NCBI RefSeq assembly: GCF_900624995.1
Contig: NZ_UYXQ01000038.1
Span: 1-33,543, forward strand
DNA from: Pseudomonas antarctica
GTDB lineage: Bacteria; Pseudomonadota; Gammaproteobacteria; Pseudomonadales; Pseudomonadaceae
Direction of reading: 5' to 3'
Length of the DNA: 33,543 bases
Part shown: piece by piece, positions 8,445 to 16,081 of the stretch
How positions within the stretch are numbered: position 1 is the stretch's first letter
Layout: every line of letters begins with the position of its first letter
Position numbers and translations under genes: made by a program
The notes under the pieces: generated by a model
What the model saw: the letters and a program-made list of their open reading frames with translations, nothing else
What the model was told of the DNA's origin: nothing
The model's database searches: none

Positions 8445-9700
8445 GTAACGACCCGCGCTTTTTTGCCTTCCTCAAGGAGCGCATTGGTCTGGACGTTGCC
8501 TCGGTGGGCGAGGCGATCATCGAGCGCGCGGTGCGCCAGCGCAGCCAGGTCACGCAGGCGCAGACGCCGCAGGCTTACTGGCAGCACCTGCAAAGTTCGC
8601 AGGATGAGCAGCAAGCGCTGATCGAAGCGGTGATCGTCCCCGAGACCTGGTTTTTCCGTTACCCAGAATCCTTCGCGACCCTGGCCCGTCTGGCCAAGGC
8701 ACGCCTGGCCGAGATCAAGCAGATGCGTGCGCTGCGTATCCTCAGCCTGCCGTGCTCCACCGGCGAAGAGCCGTATTCGATCGCCATGGCTTTGCTTGAT
8801 GCCGGGTTGGCGCCGCATCAATTCAAGGTGCTCGGCCTGGATGTCAGCCCATTGTCGGTGGAGCGTGCCCGAGGCGGGGTGTATGGCAAGAATTCGTTTC
8901 GCGGCGGCGATATCGACTTCCGTGAGCGGCACTTCACTGAAGAACCGGAGGGTTATCGCATCACTGATAGGGTGCGCGAACAAGTGCGTTTGCAAGTTGG
9001 CAACCTGCTTGACCCGGGCCTGCTGGCCAATGAGCCGGCCTACGACTTCGTGTTCTGCCGCAACTTGCTGATCTACTTTGACCAGCCGACCCAAAAGCAA
9101 GTCTTTGATGTGCTTAAGGCCTTGACCCATGAAGACGGCGTGCTGTTTATCGGCCCGGCCGAAGGTAGCCTGCTGGGGCGGCATGGCATGCGCTCGATTG
9201 GCGTGCCGCAGTCCTTCGCCTTCAGCCGTCACGTCGAGCCGGTCAAGCCTGAACCGGTGTTTGTACCGATGCCTGCGCCCGCACCACAGCGCAGTGCGGC
9301 GCCCATTCCGCCCAAACCGCGCCCGTTCAGTACGGTCAGTGCCCACGGGGTGCCGATCAAGGCGCCGCAGACCGACGCGGGCGACTTGCTCAGCCGTATC
9401 GCCACGCTGGCCAATGAAGGCAAAAGTGCCGAGGCCCGTGCTGTCTGTGAACAGTATTTGAGTCACCATCCGCCAGCCGCCCAGGTGTTTTACTGGCTGG
9501 GGCTACTCAGCGATGTAGCCGGCAGTGCCCTGGAAGCCCAGGGGTATTATCGAAAAGCCTTGTACCTGGAACCGCAGCACCCGCAGGCCTTGATGCACCT
9601 GGCCGCGTTGCTCCAATCCCAGGGCGACAGTGCGGGGGCGCGCCGGTTGCAAACGCGGGCCGCGCGTAGCGAGCGAGCTGACAGTGAGTCCAAACGATGA
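8441..9700 (+). CDS. wspC: WspC, CheR-type methyltransferase with C-terminal TPR
   Basis: WspC transfers methyl groups from S-adenosylmethionine to glutamates of WspA and so sets receptor activity opposite to WspF. The ATG at 8441 overlaps the wspB stop, giving 419 residues; the longer upstream frame only reads through wspB. Visible parts: an N-terminal helical CheR domain; VIVPETWFFRYPESF; a Rossmann SAM-binding domain with LRILSLPCSTGEEPYSIA; the conserved FCRNLLIYFD; a proline-rich linker at about residues 265-310 (PEPVFVPMPAPAPQ); and TPR-like helices at about 335-410 (FYWLGLLSDVAGSALEAQGY). The TPR tail is normal for WspC. It overlaps wspD by 4 bases. Confidence 0.95.
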   Translation: MSNDPRFFAFLKERIGLDVASVGEAIIERAVRQRSQVTQAQTPQAYWQHLQSSQDEQQALIEAVIVPETWFFRYPESFATLARLAKARLAEIKQMRALRILSLPCSTGEEPYSIAMALLDAGLAPHQFKVLGLDVSPLSVERARGGVYGKNSFRGGDIDFRERHFTEEPEGYRITDRVREQVRLQVGNLLDPGLLANEPAYDFVFCRNLLIYFDQPTQKQVFDVLKALTHEDGVLFIGPAEGSLLGRHGMRSIGVPQSFAFSRHVEPVKPEPVFVPMPAPAPQRSAAPIPPKPRPFSTVSAHGVPIKAPQTDAGDLLSRIATLANEGKSAEARAVCEQYLSHHPPAAQVFYWLGLLSDVAGSALEAQGYYRKALYLEPQHPQALMHLAALLQSQGDSAGARRLQTRAARSERADSESKR

Positions 9701-10398
9701 ATAGCCTTGATGCGCTCCACACCGCAGGCCGGGACCTGACCCTGGCCGACACCCAAGCCATTGACGACTGCTGGAACCGCATCGGCGTTCATGGCGACAA
9801 GTCCTGCCCTTTGTTGGCGGACACTATTCACTGCCGCAACTGCTCGGTGTATTCCGCCGCCGCCACACGTTTGCTCGACCGCTATGCCTTGCAGCAGGAC
9901 GACCGGCGTCCGCAGGCGGCCACTGAGGTCGACAACGATGTGGTCACCCGCTCGCTGTTGATGTTCCGTCTTGGCGAAGAGTGGCTGGGCATCGCCACCC
10001 GTTGCTTGGTGGAAGTGGCGCCGCTGCAACCGATTCATTCGCTGCCGCATCAGCGCTCGCGGGCGCTGCTTGGCGTGGCCAATGTGCGAGGCGCGCTGGT
10101 GGCATGCCTGTCGTTGGTGGAGCTGTTAGGGCTGGACGCCACCAGCAACAGCGCCAGCGGCGGGCGCGTCATGCCACGTATGTTGATCATTGCTGCGCAG
10201 GACGGCCCGGTGGTAGTGCCGGTCGATGAAGTTGACGGCATTCATGCCATCGATGAGCGCACCTTGACGGCTGCATCGGCTTCCGGCAGCCAGGCCAGTG
10301 CGCGCTTCACCCAGGGTGTGTTGCAGTTGAAAGGCCGCAGCCTGCGTTGGCTGGACGAGGCGCAATTGTTGTCTGCAGTGACCCGGAGCCTCACATGA
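9697..10398 (+). CDS. wspD: WspD, second CheW-like coupling protein
   Basis: WspD is the second coupler, needed for receptor clustering and kinase activation. It has 233 residues. The N-terminal ~80 residues form an extension with a cysteine cluster (SCPLLADTIHCRNCSVY) that typical CheW proteins lack but WspD orthologs have as I recall. The CheW domain follows from about residue 85 (LLMFRLGEEWLGIATRCLVEV), with LLGVANVRGALVACLSLVELL. Its start and stop overlap wspC and wspE in ATGA junctions. Whether the CxxC-type cysteines bind anything is unknown. Confidence 0.93.
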   Translation: MNSLDALHTAGRDLTLADTQAIDDCWNRIGVHGDKSCPLLADTIHCRNCSVYSAAATRLLDRYALQQDDRRPQAATEVDNDVVTRSLLMFRLGEEWLGIATRCLVEVAPLQPIHSLPHQRSRALLGVANVRGALVACLSLVELLGLDATSNSASGGRVMPRMLIIAAQDGPVVVPVDEVDGIHAIDERTLTAASASGSQASARFTQGVLQLKGRSLRWLDEAQLLSAVTRSLT

Positions 10399-12662
10399 CC
10401 CCCGACCAGATGCGCGACGCCTCGCTGCTGGAACTCTTCAGCTTGGAAGCCGATGCGCAGACCCAGGTGCTCAGCGCCGGTTTGCTGGCCCTGGAACGCA
10501 ACCCGACCCAGGCCGACCAGTTGGAGGCCTGCATGCGCGCCGCGCACTCGCTCAAGGGCGCGGCGCGGATTGTGGGGGTGGACGCCGGCGTCAGCGTGGC
10601 CCACGTCATGGAGGATTGCCTGGTCAGTGCACAGGAAAGCCGCCTGTACCTGCAACCCGAGCATATCGACGCCTTGCTGCAAGGCACTGACCTGCTGATG
10701 CGCATTGCCACGCCGGGCAACGACGTCGGCCCGGCGGATATCCAAGCCTATGTGGCATTGATGGAGCGCCTGCTCGATCCGTCGCAGCCGACGGCTAAAG
10801 TCGCGCCACCGCCTGCACCGGCACCGGCGCCCATCATCGAAGAGCTGCCGCCCGAGCCCGAGCCACCGGTCATCCCTTCACCTGCGGGCCAGAACAAACG
10901 CATGACCGAAGGCGGCGAACGCGTGCTGCGGGTGACCGCCGAGCGTTTGAACAGCCTGCTCGACTTGTCGAGTAAATCCCTGGTGGAAACCCAGCGGCTC
11001 AAGCCTTACTTGGCGAGCATGCAACGCCTCAAGCGCATTCAAAGCAACAGCGCCCGCGCCTTGGATACGTTGGACGGCCACCTCAAGGCGCTGGAGTTGA
11101 ACCTCGAAGCCCAGGAAGCCCTGGCCGACACGCGCCGCTTGTTGAGCGAAGCCCAGGCGCTGCTGGCGGAAAAAACCGCCGAGCTGGATGAGTTCGGCTG
11201 GCAGGCCGGGCAGCGCGCCCAAGTGCTGTACGACACCGCGCTGGCGTGCCGCATGCGCCCGTTTGCCGATGTACTGGCCGGCCAGGTGCGCATGGTCCGC
11301 GACCTCGGCCGCAGCCTCGGCAAGCAGGTGCGCCTGGAGATTGAAGGCGAAAAGACCCAGGTCGACCGCGACGTGCTGGAAAAGCTCGAAGCGCCGCTCA
11401 CGCATTTATTACGTAACGCCGTCGATCACGGTATTGAAACGCCCGAGCAGCGCCTGCTGGCCGGTAAACCCGCCGAAGGTCTGATCCGCCTGCGGGCCTC
11501 GCACCAGGCGGGTTTGCTGGTGCTGGAGTTAAGCGATGACGGCAACGGCGTCGACCTGGAACGCTTGCGCGGCACCATCGTTGACCGGCACCTGTCACCG
11601 CTGGAAACCGCCCTGCGCTTGAGCGAAGAAGAGCTGCTGACGTTCCTGTTCCTGCCGGGTTTCAGCCTGCGCGACAAAGTCACCGAAGTGTCCGGGCGCG
11701 GCGTCGGTCTGGACGCAGTGCAGCATATGGTCCGCCAGTTGCGCGGTGCCGTAGTGTTGGAGCAGACGGCGGGGCAGGGCAGCCGCTTTCACCTCGAGGT
11801 GCCGTTGACCCTCTCGGTGGTGCGCAGCCTGGTGGTGGAAGTTGGCGAAGAGGCCTACGCGTTCCCGCTGGCGCACATCGAGCGCATGTGCGACCTGGCG
11901 CCCGATGACATCGTGCAACTGGAAGGCCGCCAGCATTTCTGGCACGAAGGTCGCCACGTCGGCTTGGTCGCGGCCAGCCAGTTGTTGCAGCGCCCGGCGG
12001 GGCAGAGCAACGACGATACGCTGAAAGTCGTGGTGATTCGCGAGCGTGATGCGATCTACGGCATCGCCGTGGAACGCTTTATCGGCGAGCGCACCTTGGT
12101 GGTGTTGCCGCTGGATGATCGCCTGGGCAAGGTCCAGGATATTTCCGCCGGTGCGTTGCTCGACGACGGCTCGGTGGTGTTGATCGTCGACGTTGAAGAC
12201 ATGCTGCGTTCGGTCGACAAGCTGCTCAATACCGGCCGACTGGAGCGCATCGCCCGGCGCAGCCAGCAGGCCACCGAAGCGGCGCGCAAACGCGTGCTGG
12301 TGGTGGACGACTCGCTCACCGTGCGTGAACTGCAGCGCAAATTGTTACTTAATCGTGGTTATGAAGTGGCTGTCGCGGTCGATGGCATGGACGGTTGGAA
12401 CGCGCTGCGTTCTGAGGACTTCGACCTGCTTATCACTGACATTGATATGCCTCGTATGGACGGTATTGAATTGGTCACACTCCTGCGTCGTGATAGTCGC
12501 CTGCAATCGTTGCCGGTGATGGTGGTGTCGTACAAGGATCGCGAAGAAGACCGGCGTCGTGGGCTGGACGCCGGCGCCGACTATTATTTAGCTAAAGCCA
12601 GTTTCCATGACGACGCGTTGTTGGACGCTGTGATGGAACTGATTGGGGGCGCGCGGGCATGA
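10395..12662 (+). CDS. wspE: WspE, CheA-type hybrid histidine kinase/response regulator
   Basis: WspE autophosphorylates and passes phosphate to WspR and WspF. It has 755 residues from the ATG at 10395, overlapping wspD by 4 bases. Domain order: Hpt with phosphoacceptor His51 in AAHSLKGAARI; a proline-rich linker around 135-170; a dimerisation region; the HATPase domain with HLLRNAVDHGIE (N box), LSDDGNGVD and GRGVGLDAV (G boxes); a CheW-like regulatory domain (RSLVVEVGEEAYAFPL); and a C-terminal receiver with DD in VLVVDDSLTVREL, phosphoacceptor Asp682 in ITDIDMPRMDG and the conserved late lysine in YLAKASF. All catalytic elements are present. It is one of the three genes most often mutated in wrinkly-spreader evolution of P. 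fluorescens SBW25 (known biology). Confidence 0.96.
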   Translation: MTPDQMRDASLLELFSLEADAQTQVLSAGLLALERNPTQADQLEACMRAAHSLKGAARIVGVDAGVSVAHVMEDCLVSAQESRLYLQPEHIDALLQGTDLLMRIATPGNDVGPADIQAYVALMERLLDPSQPTAKVAPPPAPAPAPIIEELPPEPEPPVIPSPAGQNKRMTEGGERVLRVTAERLNSLLDLSSKSLVETQRLKPYLASMQRLKRIQSNSARALDTLDGHLKALELNLEAQEALADTRRLLSEAQALLAEKTAELDEFGWQAGQRAQVLYDTALACRMRPFADVLAGQVRMVRDLGRSLGKQVRLEIEGEKTQVDRDVLEKLEAPLTHLLRNAVDHGIETPEQRLLAGKPAEGLIRLRASHQAGLLVLELSDDGNGVDLERLRGTIVDRHLSPLETALRLSEEELLTFLFLPGFSLRDKVTEVSGRGVGLDAVQHMVRQLRGAVVLEQTAGQGSRFHLEVPLTLSVVRSLVVEVGEEAYAFPLAHIERMCDLAPDDIVQLEGRQHFWHEGRHVGLVAASQLLQRPAGQSNDDTLKVVVIRERDAIYGIAVERFIGERTLVVLPLDDRLGKVQDISAGALLDDGSVVLIVDVEDMLRSVDKLLNTGRLERIARRSQQATEAARKRVLVVDDSLTVRELQRKLLLNRGYEVAVAVDGMDGWNALRSEDFDLLITDIDMPRMDGIELVTLLRRDSRLQSLPVMVVSYKDREEDRRRGLDAGADYYLAKASFHDDALLDAVMELIGGARA

Positions 12663-13669
12663 GGATTGCGATCGTCAATGACATGCCGCTGGCGGTCGAG
12701 GCGTTGCGCCGCGCCTTGAGCCTGGAACCTGCGCATCAAGTGGTGTGGGTGGCTAACAATGGCCTGGAAGCCGTGCAGCGCTGCGCCGAACTGACCCCGG
12801 ACCTGATTCTGATGGACCTGATCATGCCGGTGATGGACGGCGTGGAAGCCACTCGACGGATCATGGCGGAGACGCCGTGCCCGATTGTGATTGTCACCGT
12901 GGACCGCCAGGCCAACGTCAGTCGCGTGTTCGAAGCCATGGGCCATGGCGCCCTGGACGTGGTCGATACACCGGCGCTGGGGGTGGGCAATGCCAAGGAT
13001 GCGGCGGCGCCGTTGCTGCGCAAAATCCTTAATATTGGCTGGCTGGTCGGCCAGCGTGGCAGTCGGGTACGTACCGAGACTGCGCCCCAGCGTGCCACGG
13101 GCAAGCGCCAAAGCCTGGTGGTGATTGGCTCGTCGGCAGGCGGCCCGGCCGCCCTGGAAACCCTGCTCAAGGGGCTACCATGGGATTTTCCTGCGGCGAT
13201 CGTATTGGTCCAGCATGTGGACCAGGTGTTCGCCGCCGGCATGGCCGAGTGGCTGAGCAGTGCGTCCGGCCTACCGGTACGCCTGGCGCGCGAGGGCGAG
13301 CCGCCACAAAGTGGCGTGGTTCTGCTGGCCGGCACCAACCACCATATTCGCCTGTTGAAAAATGGCACGCTAGCCTATACCGCAGAGCCTGTGAACGAGA
13401 TCTACCGGCCTTCTATCGATGTGTTTTTTGAAAGCGTCGCCAGCCATTGGAACGGCGACGCTGTCGGCGTATTGCTGACCGGCATGGGGCGCGACGGTGC
13501 CCAGGGGCTCAAATTGCTGCGTGAACAAGGATATTTGACCATCGCCCAGGATCAGCATAGCTCGGCGGTGTATGGCATGCCCAAAGCGGCGGCGGCGATT
13601 GATGCTGCTGTTGAAATTCGCCCACTGGACAGGATTGCGCCCCGATTGCTGGAGGTGTTTGAAAAATGA
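12659..13669 (+). CDS. wspF: WspF, CheB-type methylesterase response regulator
   Basis: WspF removes methyl groups from WspA and so turns the pathway down; loss of function is known to lock WspR on. It has 336 residues and overlaps wspE by ATGA. The N-terminal receiver has Asp53 in LILMDLIMPVMDG. The C-terminal CheB domain starts near residue 150 and carries Ser159 in VVIGSSAGGPAALE, His186 in LVQHVDQ and Asp279 in LLTGMGRDGAQGL, the expected catalytic triad. A GGAGGTG sequence near the 3' end would serve a possible mini-ORF that begins on the wspF stop. No truncation is seen, so the wild-type damping branch appears intact. Confidence 0.96.
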   Translation: MRIAIVNDMPLAVEALRRALSLEPAHQVVWVANNGLEAVQRCAELTPDLILMDLIMPVMDGVEATRRIMAETPCPIVIVTVDRQANVSRVFEAMGHGALDVVDTPALGVGNAKDAAAPLLRKILNIGWLVGQRGSRVRTETAPQRATGKRQSLVVIGSSAGGPAALETLLKGLPWDFPAAIVLVQHVDQVFAAGMAEWLSSASGLPVRLAREGEPPQSGVVLLAGTNHHIRLLKNGTLAYTAEPVNEIYRPSIDVFFESVASHWNGDAVGVLLTGMGRDGAQGLKLLREQGYLTIAQDQHSSAVYGMPKAAAAIDAAVEIRPLDRIAPRLLEVFEK

Positions 13670-13728
13670 TCAAAACCTCTCGCGGTGCCGGCTTGCAGGC
13701 AGTAATTCAGGTGACTTCACATGAATGA
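13666..13728 (+). CDS. Possible 20-codon coupling ORF between wspF and wspR
   Basis: An ATG at 13666 overlaps the wspF stop (ATGA), as at the other wsp junctions. It is preceded by GGAGGTG at about 8 bases. It opens a 20-codon frame (MIKTSRGAGLQAVIQVTSHE) whose TGA at 13726-13728 lies just inside wspR. The peptide resembles nothing I know. It may only carry ribosomes from wspF to wspR. It could also be chance; conservation between strains would decide. Confidence 0.3.
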   Translation: MIKTSRGAGLQAVIQVTSHE

Positions 13729-14722
13729 TTTACAGATCGACGACATCAAGACCGACGAAAATGCTGCCATGGTGTTGCTGGTCGACGACCAGGCCATGAT
13801 CGGCGAAGCCGTACGGCGTGGCCTGGCCCATGAAGAAAATATCGACTTCCATTTCTGCGCCGACCCACATCAGGCCATTGCCCAAGCGATTCGCATCAAA
13901 CCGACGGTGATCCTGCAAGACTTGGTCATGCCGGGGCTCGACGGCCTGACGCTGGTGCGCGAATACCGCAATCATCCGGCTACGGCGAATATTCCGATCA
14001 TCGTGCTTTCGACCAAGGAAGACCCTCTGATCAAGAGCGCGGCGTTTTCAGCCGGGGCCAATGATTACCTGGTCAAGCTGCCGGACAACATCGAGCTGGT
14101 CGCGCGCATTCGCTATCACTCTCGCTCTTACATGACGCTGTTGCAGCGGGATGCGGCGTATCGTGCGTTGCGGGTCAGCCAGCAGCAACTGCTCGACACC
14201 AACCTGGTGCTGCAGCGGTTGATGAACTCCGACGGTCTTACCGGGTTGTCCAACCGCCGCCACTTCGACGAATACCTGGAACTGGAATGGCGCCGTGCCA
14301 TGCGCGACCAGACCCAACTGTCGTTGCTGATGATCGATGTGGACTTCTTCAAGACCTACAACGATAGTTTTGGCCATGTCGAGGGCGACGAAGCGCTGCG
14401 TAAAGTCGCTGCGAGCATCCGCGAAGCCAGCAGTCGTCCTTCGGATTTGCCGGCGCGTTACGGCGGTGAAGAGTTTGCGCTGGTGTTGCCCAATACCTCG
14501 CCGGGTGGTGCTCGGCTGGTGGCGGAAAAGCTGCGCCTGGCGGTGGCGGCGCTGAAAATCCCGCATATTGCCCCGGCAGAAGGCGCGTGCCTGACCATCA
14601 GCATTGGGTTGTCGACGATGACGCCGCAGCAGAGCAGCGATTGCCGACTACTGATCATGGCGGCGGATAAAGGGTTGTATACGGCTAAGCATAATGGGCG
14701 TAATCAGGTGGGTATCGAGTAA
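13721..14722 (+). CDS. wspR: WspR, receiver-GGDEF diguanylate cyclase
   Basis: WspR is the output of the pathway. When phosphorylated it condenses two GTP into c-di-GMP, promoting biofilm and exopolysaccharide production. It has 333 residues. The ATG at 13721 follows AGGTGA at 6 bases. The receiver at about 15-135 has Asp67 in VILQDLVMPGLDG and the late lysine in YLVKLPD. A helical linker leads to the GGDEF domain at about 170-330, starting DGLTGLSNRRHFDEYL. The active site reads GGEEF at 248-252, and an inhibitory site RxxD is present at 239-242 (RPSD), so product inhibition is expected. Unlike the other wsp genes it does not overlap its neighbour; 51 bases separate it from wspF. Confidence 0.96.
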   Translation: MNDLQIDDIKTDENAAMVLLVDDQAMIGEAVRRGLAHEENIDFHFCADPHQAIAQAIRIKPTVILQDLVMPGLDGLTLVREYRNHPATANIPIIVLSTKEDPLIKSAAFSAGANDYLVKLPDNIELVARIRYHSRSYMTLLQRDAAYRALRVSQQQLLDTNLVLQRLMNSDGLTGLSNRRHFDEYLELEWRRAMRDQTQLSLLMIDVDFFKTYNDSFGHVEGDEALRKVAASIREASSRPSDLPARYGGEEFALVLPNTSPGGARLVAEKLRLAVAALKIPHIAPAEGACLTISIGLSTMTPQQSSDCRLLIMAADKGLYTAKHNGRNQVGIE

Positions 14723-14745
14723 CCCGCAACGACGCTGATCCCCCT

Positions 14746-14771
14746 GTGGGAGCGAGCAAGCCCGCTCCCAT
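14746..14771. repeat. Single REP-like hairpin after wspR, likely terminator
   Basis: TGGGAGC pairs with GCTCCCA around a GAGCAAGCCC loop, the same family as the hairpin at 3476. A short ATTT tail follows. It closes the wsp operon. Confidence 0.65.
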
Positions 14772-14869
14772 ATTTGGATCTTCATTGTTTCCCAGAGAGC
14801 GTAGTGCCAGAGATAGCGTACAAACCTGCCTTTTCGCCAAGCGGGCTGCCGTTCCCGGCGCTTTGTCGT

Positions 14870-14875
14870 TATACT
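14870..14875 (+). promoter_or_regulatory. Candidate prfB -10 box
   Basis: TATACT lies 39 bases before the prfB ATG. No good -35 sits at standard spacing, so only the -10 is listed. Confidence 0.3.
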
Positions 14876-14914
14876 CTTCGGCTTTCAAAAGTTCGCCAAC
14901 GAGTGCTGCCCGCC

Positions 14915-16010
14915 ATGGAAATCAACCCGATCCTTAACACCATCAAGGACCTGTCCGAGCGCTCCGAAACTATTCGGGGGTATCTTTGACTACGATCAAA
15001 AGCATGAGCGTCTGACCGAAGTCAATCGCGAGCTTGAAGATCCGGCTGTCTGGAACAAACCTGAATACGCCCAGGAACTGGGCCGCGAGCGCGCTGCGCT
15101 GGCACAGATCGTCGACACCCTCGACGAATTGAACACCGGTCTGGGCGATTGCCGCGACCTGCTGGACATGGCCGTCGAAGAAAACGACGAAGGCGCAGTG
15201 GGCGATGTCATCGCCGAGCTGGCCCGTCTTGAGGAAAACCTCGCCAAGCTTGAATTCCGCCGCATGTTCAGCCACGAAATGGACCCGAACAACGCCTACC
15301 TGGATATCCAGGCCGGTTCCGGCGGCACCGAGGCCCAGGACTGGGCCAACATTCTGTTGCGCATGTACCTGCGTTGGGCTGACAAGCGCGGTTTCGACGC
15401 CACCATCATGGAACTGTCGGCCGGTGAAGTCGCCGGTATCAAAGGCGCGACCGTGCACATCAAGGGCGAATACGCCTTTGGCTGGCTGCGTACCGAGATT
15501 GGCGTGCATCGCCTGGTGCGCAAGAGCCCGTTCGACTCCGGCAACCGTCGCCACACCTCGTTCTGCGCTGTGTTCGTCTCCCCGGAGATCGACGACAAAG
15601 TGGAAATCGAGATCAACCCGGCCGACTTGCGGATTGACACCTACCGCTCCTCCGGTGCCGGTGGCCAGCACGTAAACACCACCGACTCGGCCGTACGTAT
15701 CACCCACGTACCGACCAACACCGTGGTCAGCTGCCAGAACGAACGTTCCCAGCACGCGAACAAGGACACCGCCATGAAAATGCTGCGGGCCAAGTTGTAC
15801 GAGCAGGAAATGCAGAAGCGCAACGCCGCTTCCCAGGCGCTGGAAGACACCAAGTCGGATATCGGCTGGGGTCACCAGATCCGTTCGTATGTGCTTGATG
15901 CGTCGCGGATCAAGGATCTGCGCACTAACATCGAACGCAGCGACTGCGACAAGGTGCTCGACGGTGATATCGACGAATACCTGGAAGCCAGCCTGAAATC
16001 GGGGCTTTAA
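14915..16010 (+). CDS. prfB: Peptide chain release factor 2, made by programmed +1 frameshift
   Basis: RF2 reads UGA and UAA codons and releases the finished protein from the ribosome. The first frame runs from ATG 14915 for 24 codons (MEINPILNTIKDLSERSETI...) to an in-frame TGA at 14987-14989. After CTT at 14984-14986 the ribosome must skip T14987 and continue at GAC, giving 364 residues in total. The slippery site CTT TGA C and the upstream Shine-Dalgarno-like GGGGGT are the classic autoregulatory arrangement: low RF2 slows UGA reading and favours the shift. Downstream motifs include the anticodon-like SPF in KSPFDSG (about 204-206) and the catalytic GGQ at 249-251 (GAGGQHVN). lysS follows 71 bases later, as in many bacteria. 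Confidence 0.97.
14978..14990 (+). promoter_or_regulatory. prfB recoding signal
   Basis: GGG TAT CTT TGA C: stop codon TGA at 14987-14989 preceded by slippery CTT, with a G-rich internal Shine-Dalgarno-like element just upstream (14976-14980). This is the canonical RF2 frameshift signal. Confidence 0.95.
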
Positions 16011-16081
16011 ACCGTAAGCCAAGACCTTAAGTCCCCTGCCTCCGGTGGGGGCAACGAACCTGTGATGGAATTTCAAAAGAC

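Noticed and set aside
8330..9469. 379-codon antisense frame over wspC
   Set aside because: wspC has complete CheR motifs on the plus strand and lies in a tight operon.
15129..16010. RF2 beginning at an internal ATG (293 residues)
   Set aside because: The upstream part in the +1 frame plus the 24-codon leader gives the normal 364-residue RF2 through the known recoding signal.
16029..16050. Terminator between prfB and lysS
   Set aside because: A short CCCC/GGGG pairing exists but there is no T run, and the two genes are normally cotranscribed.
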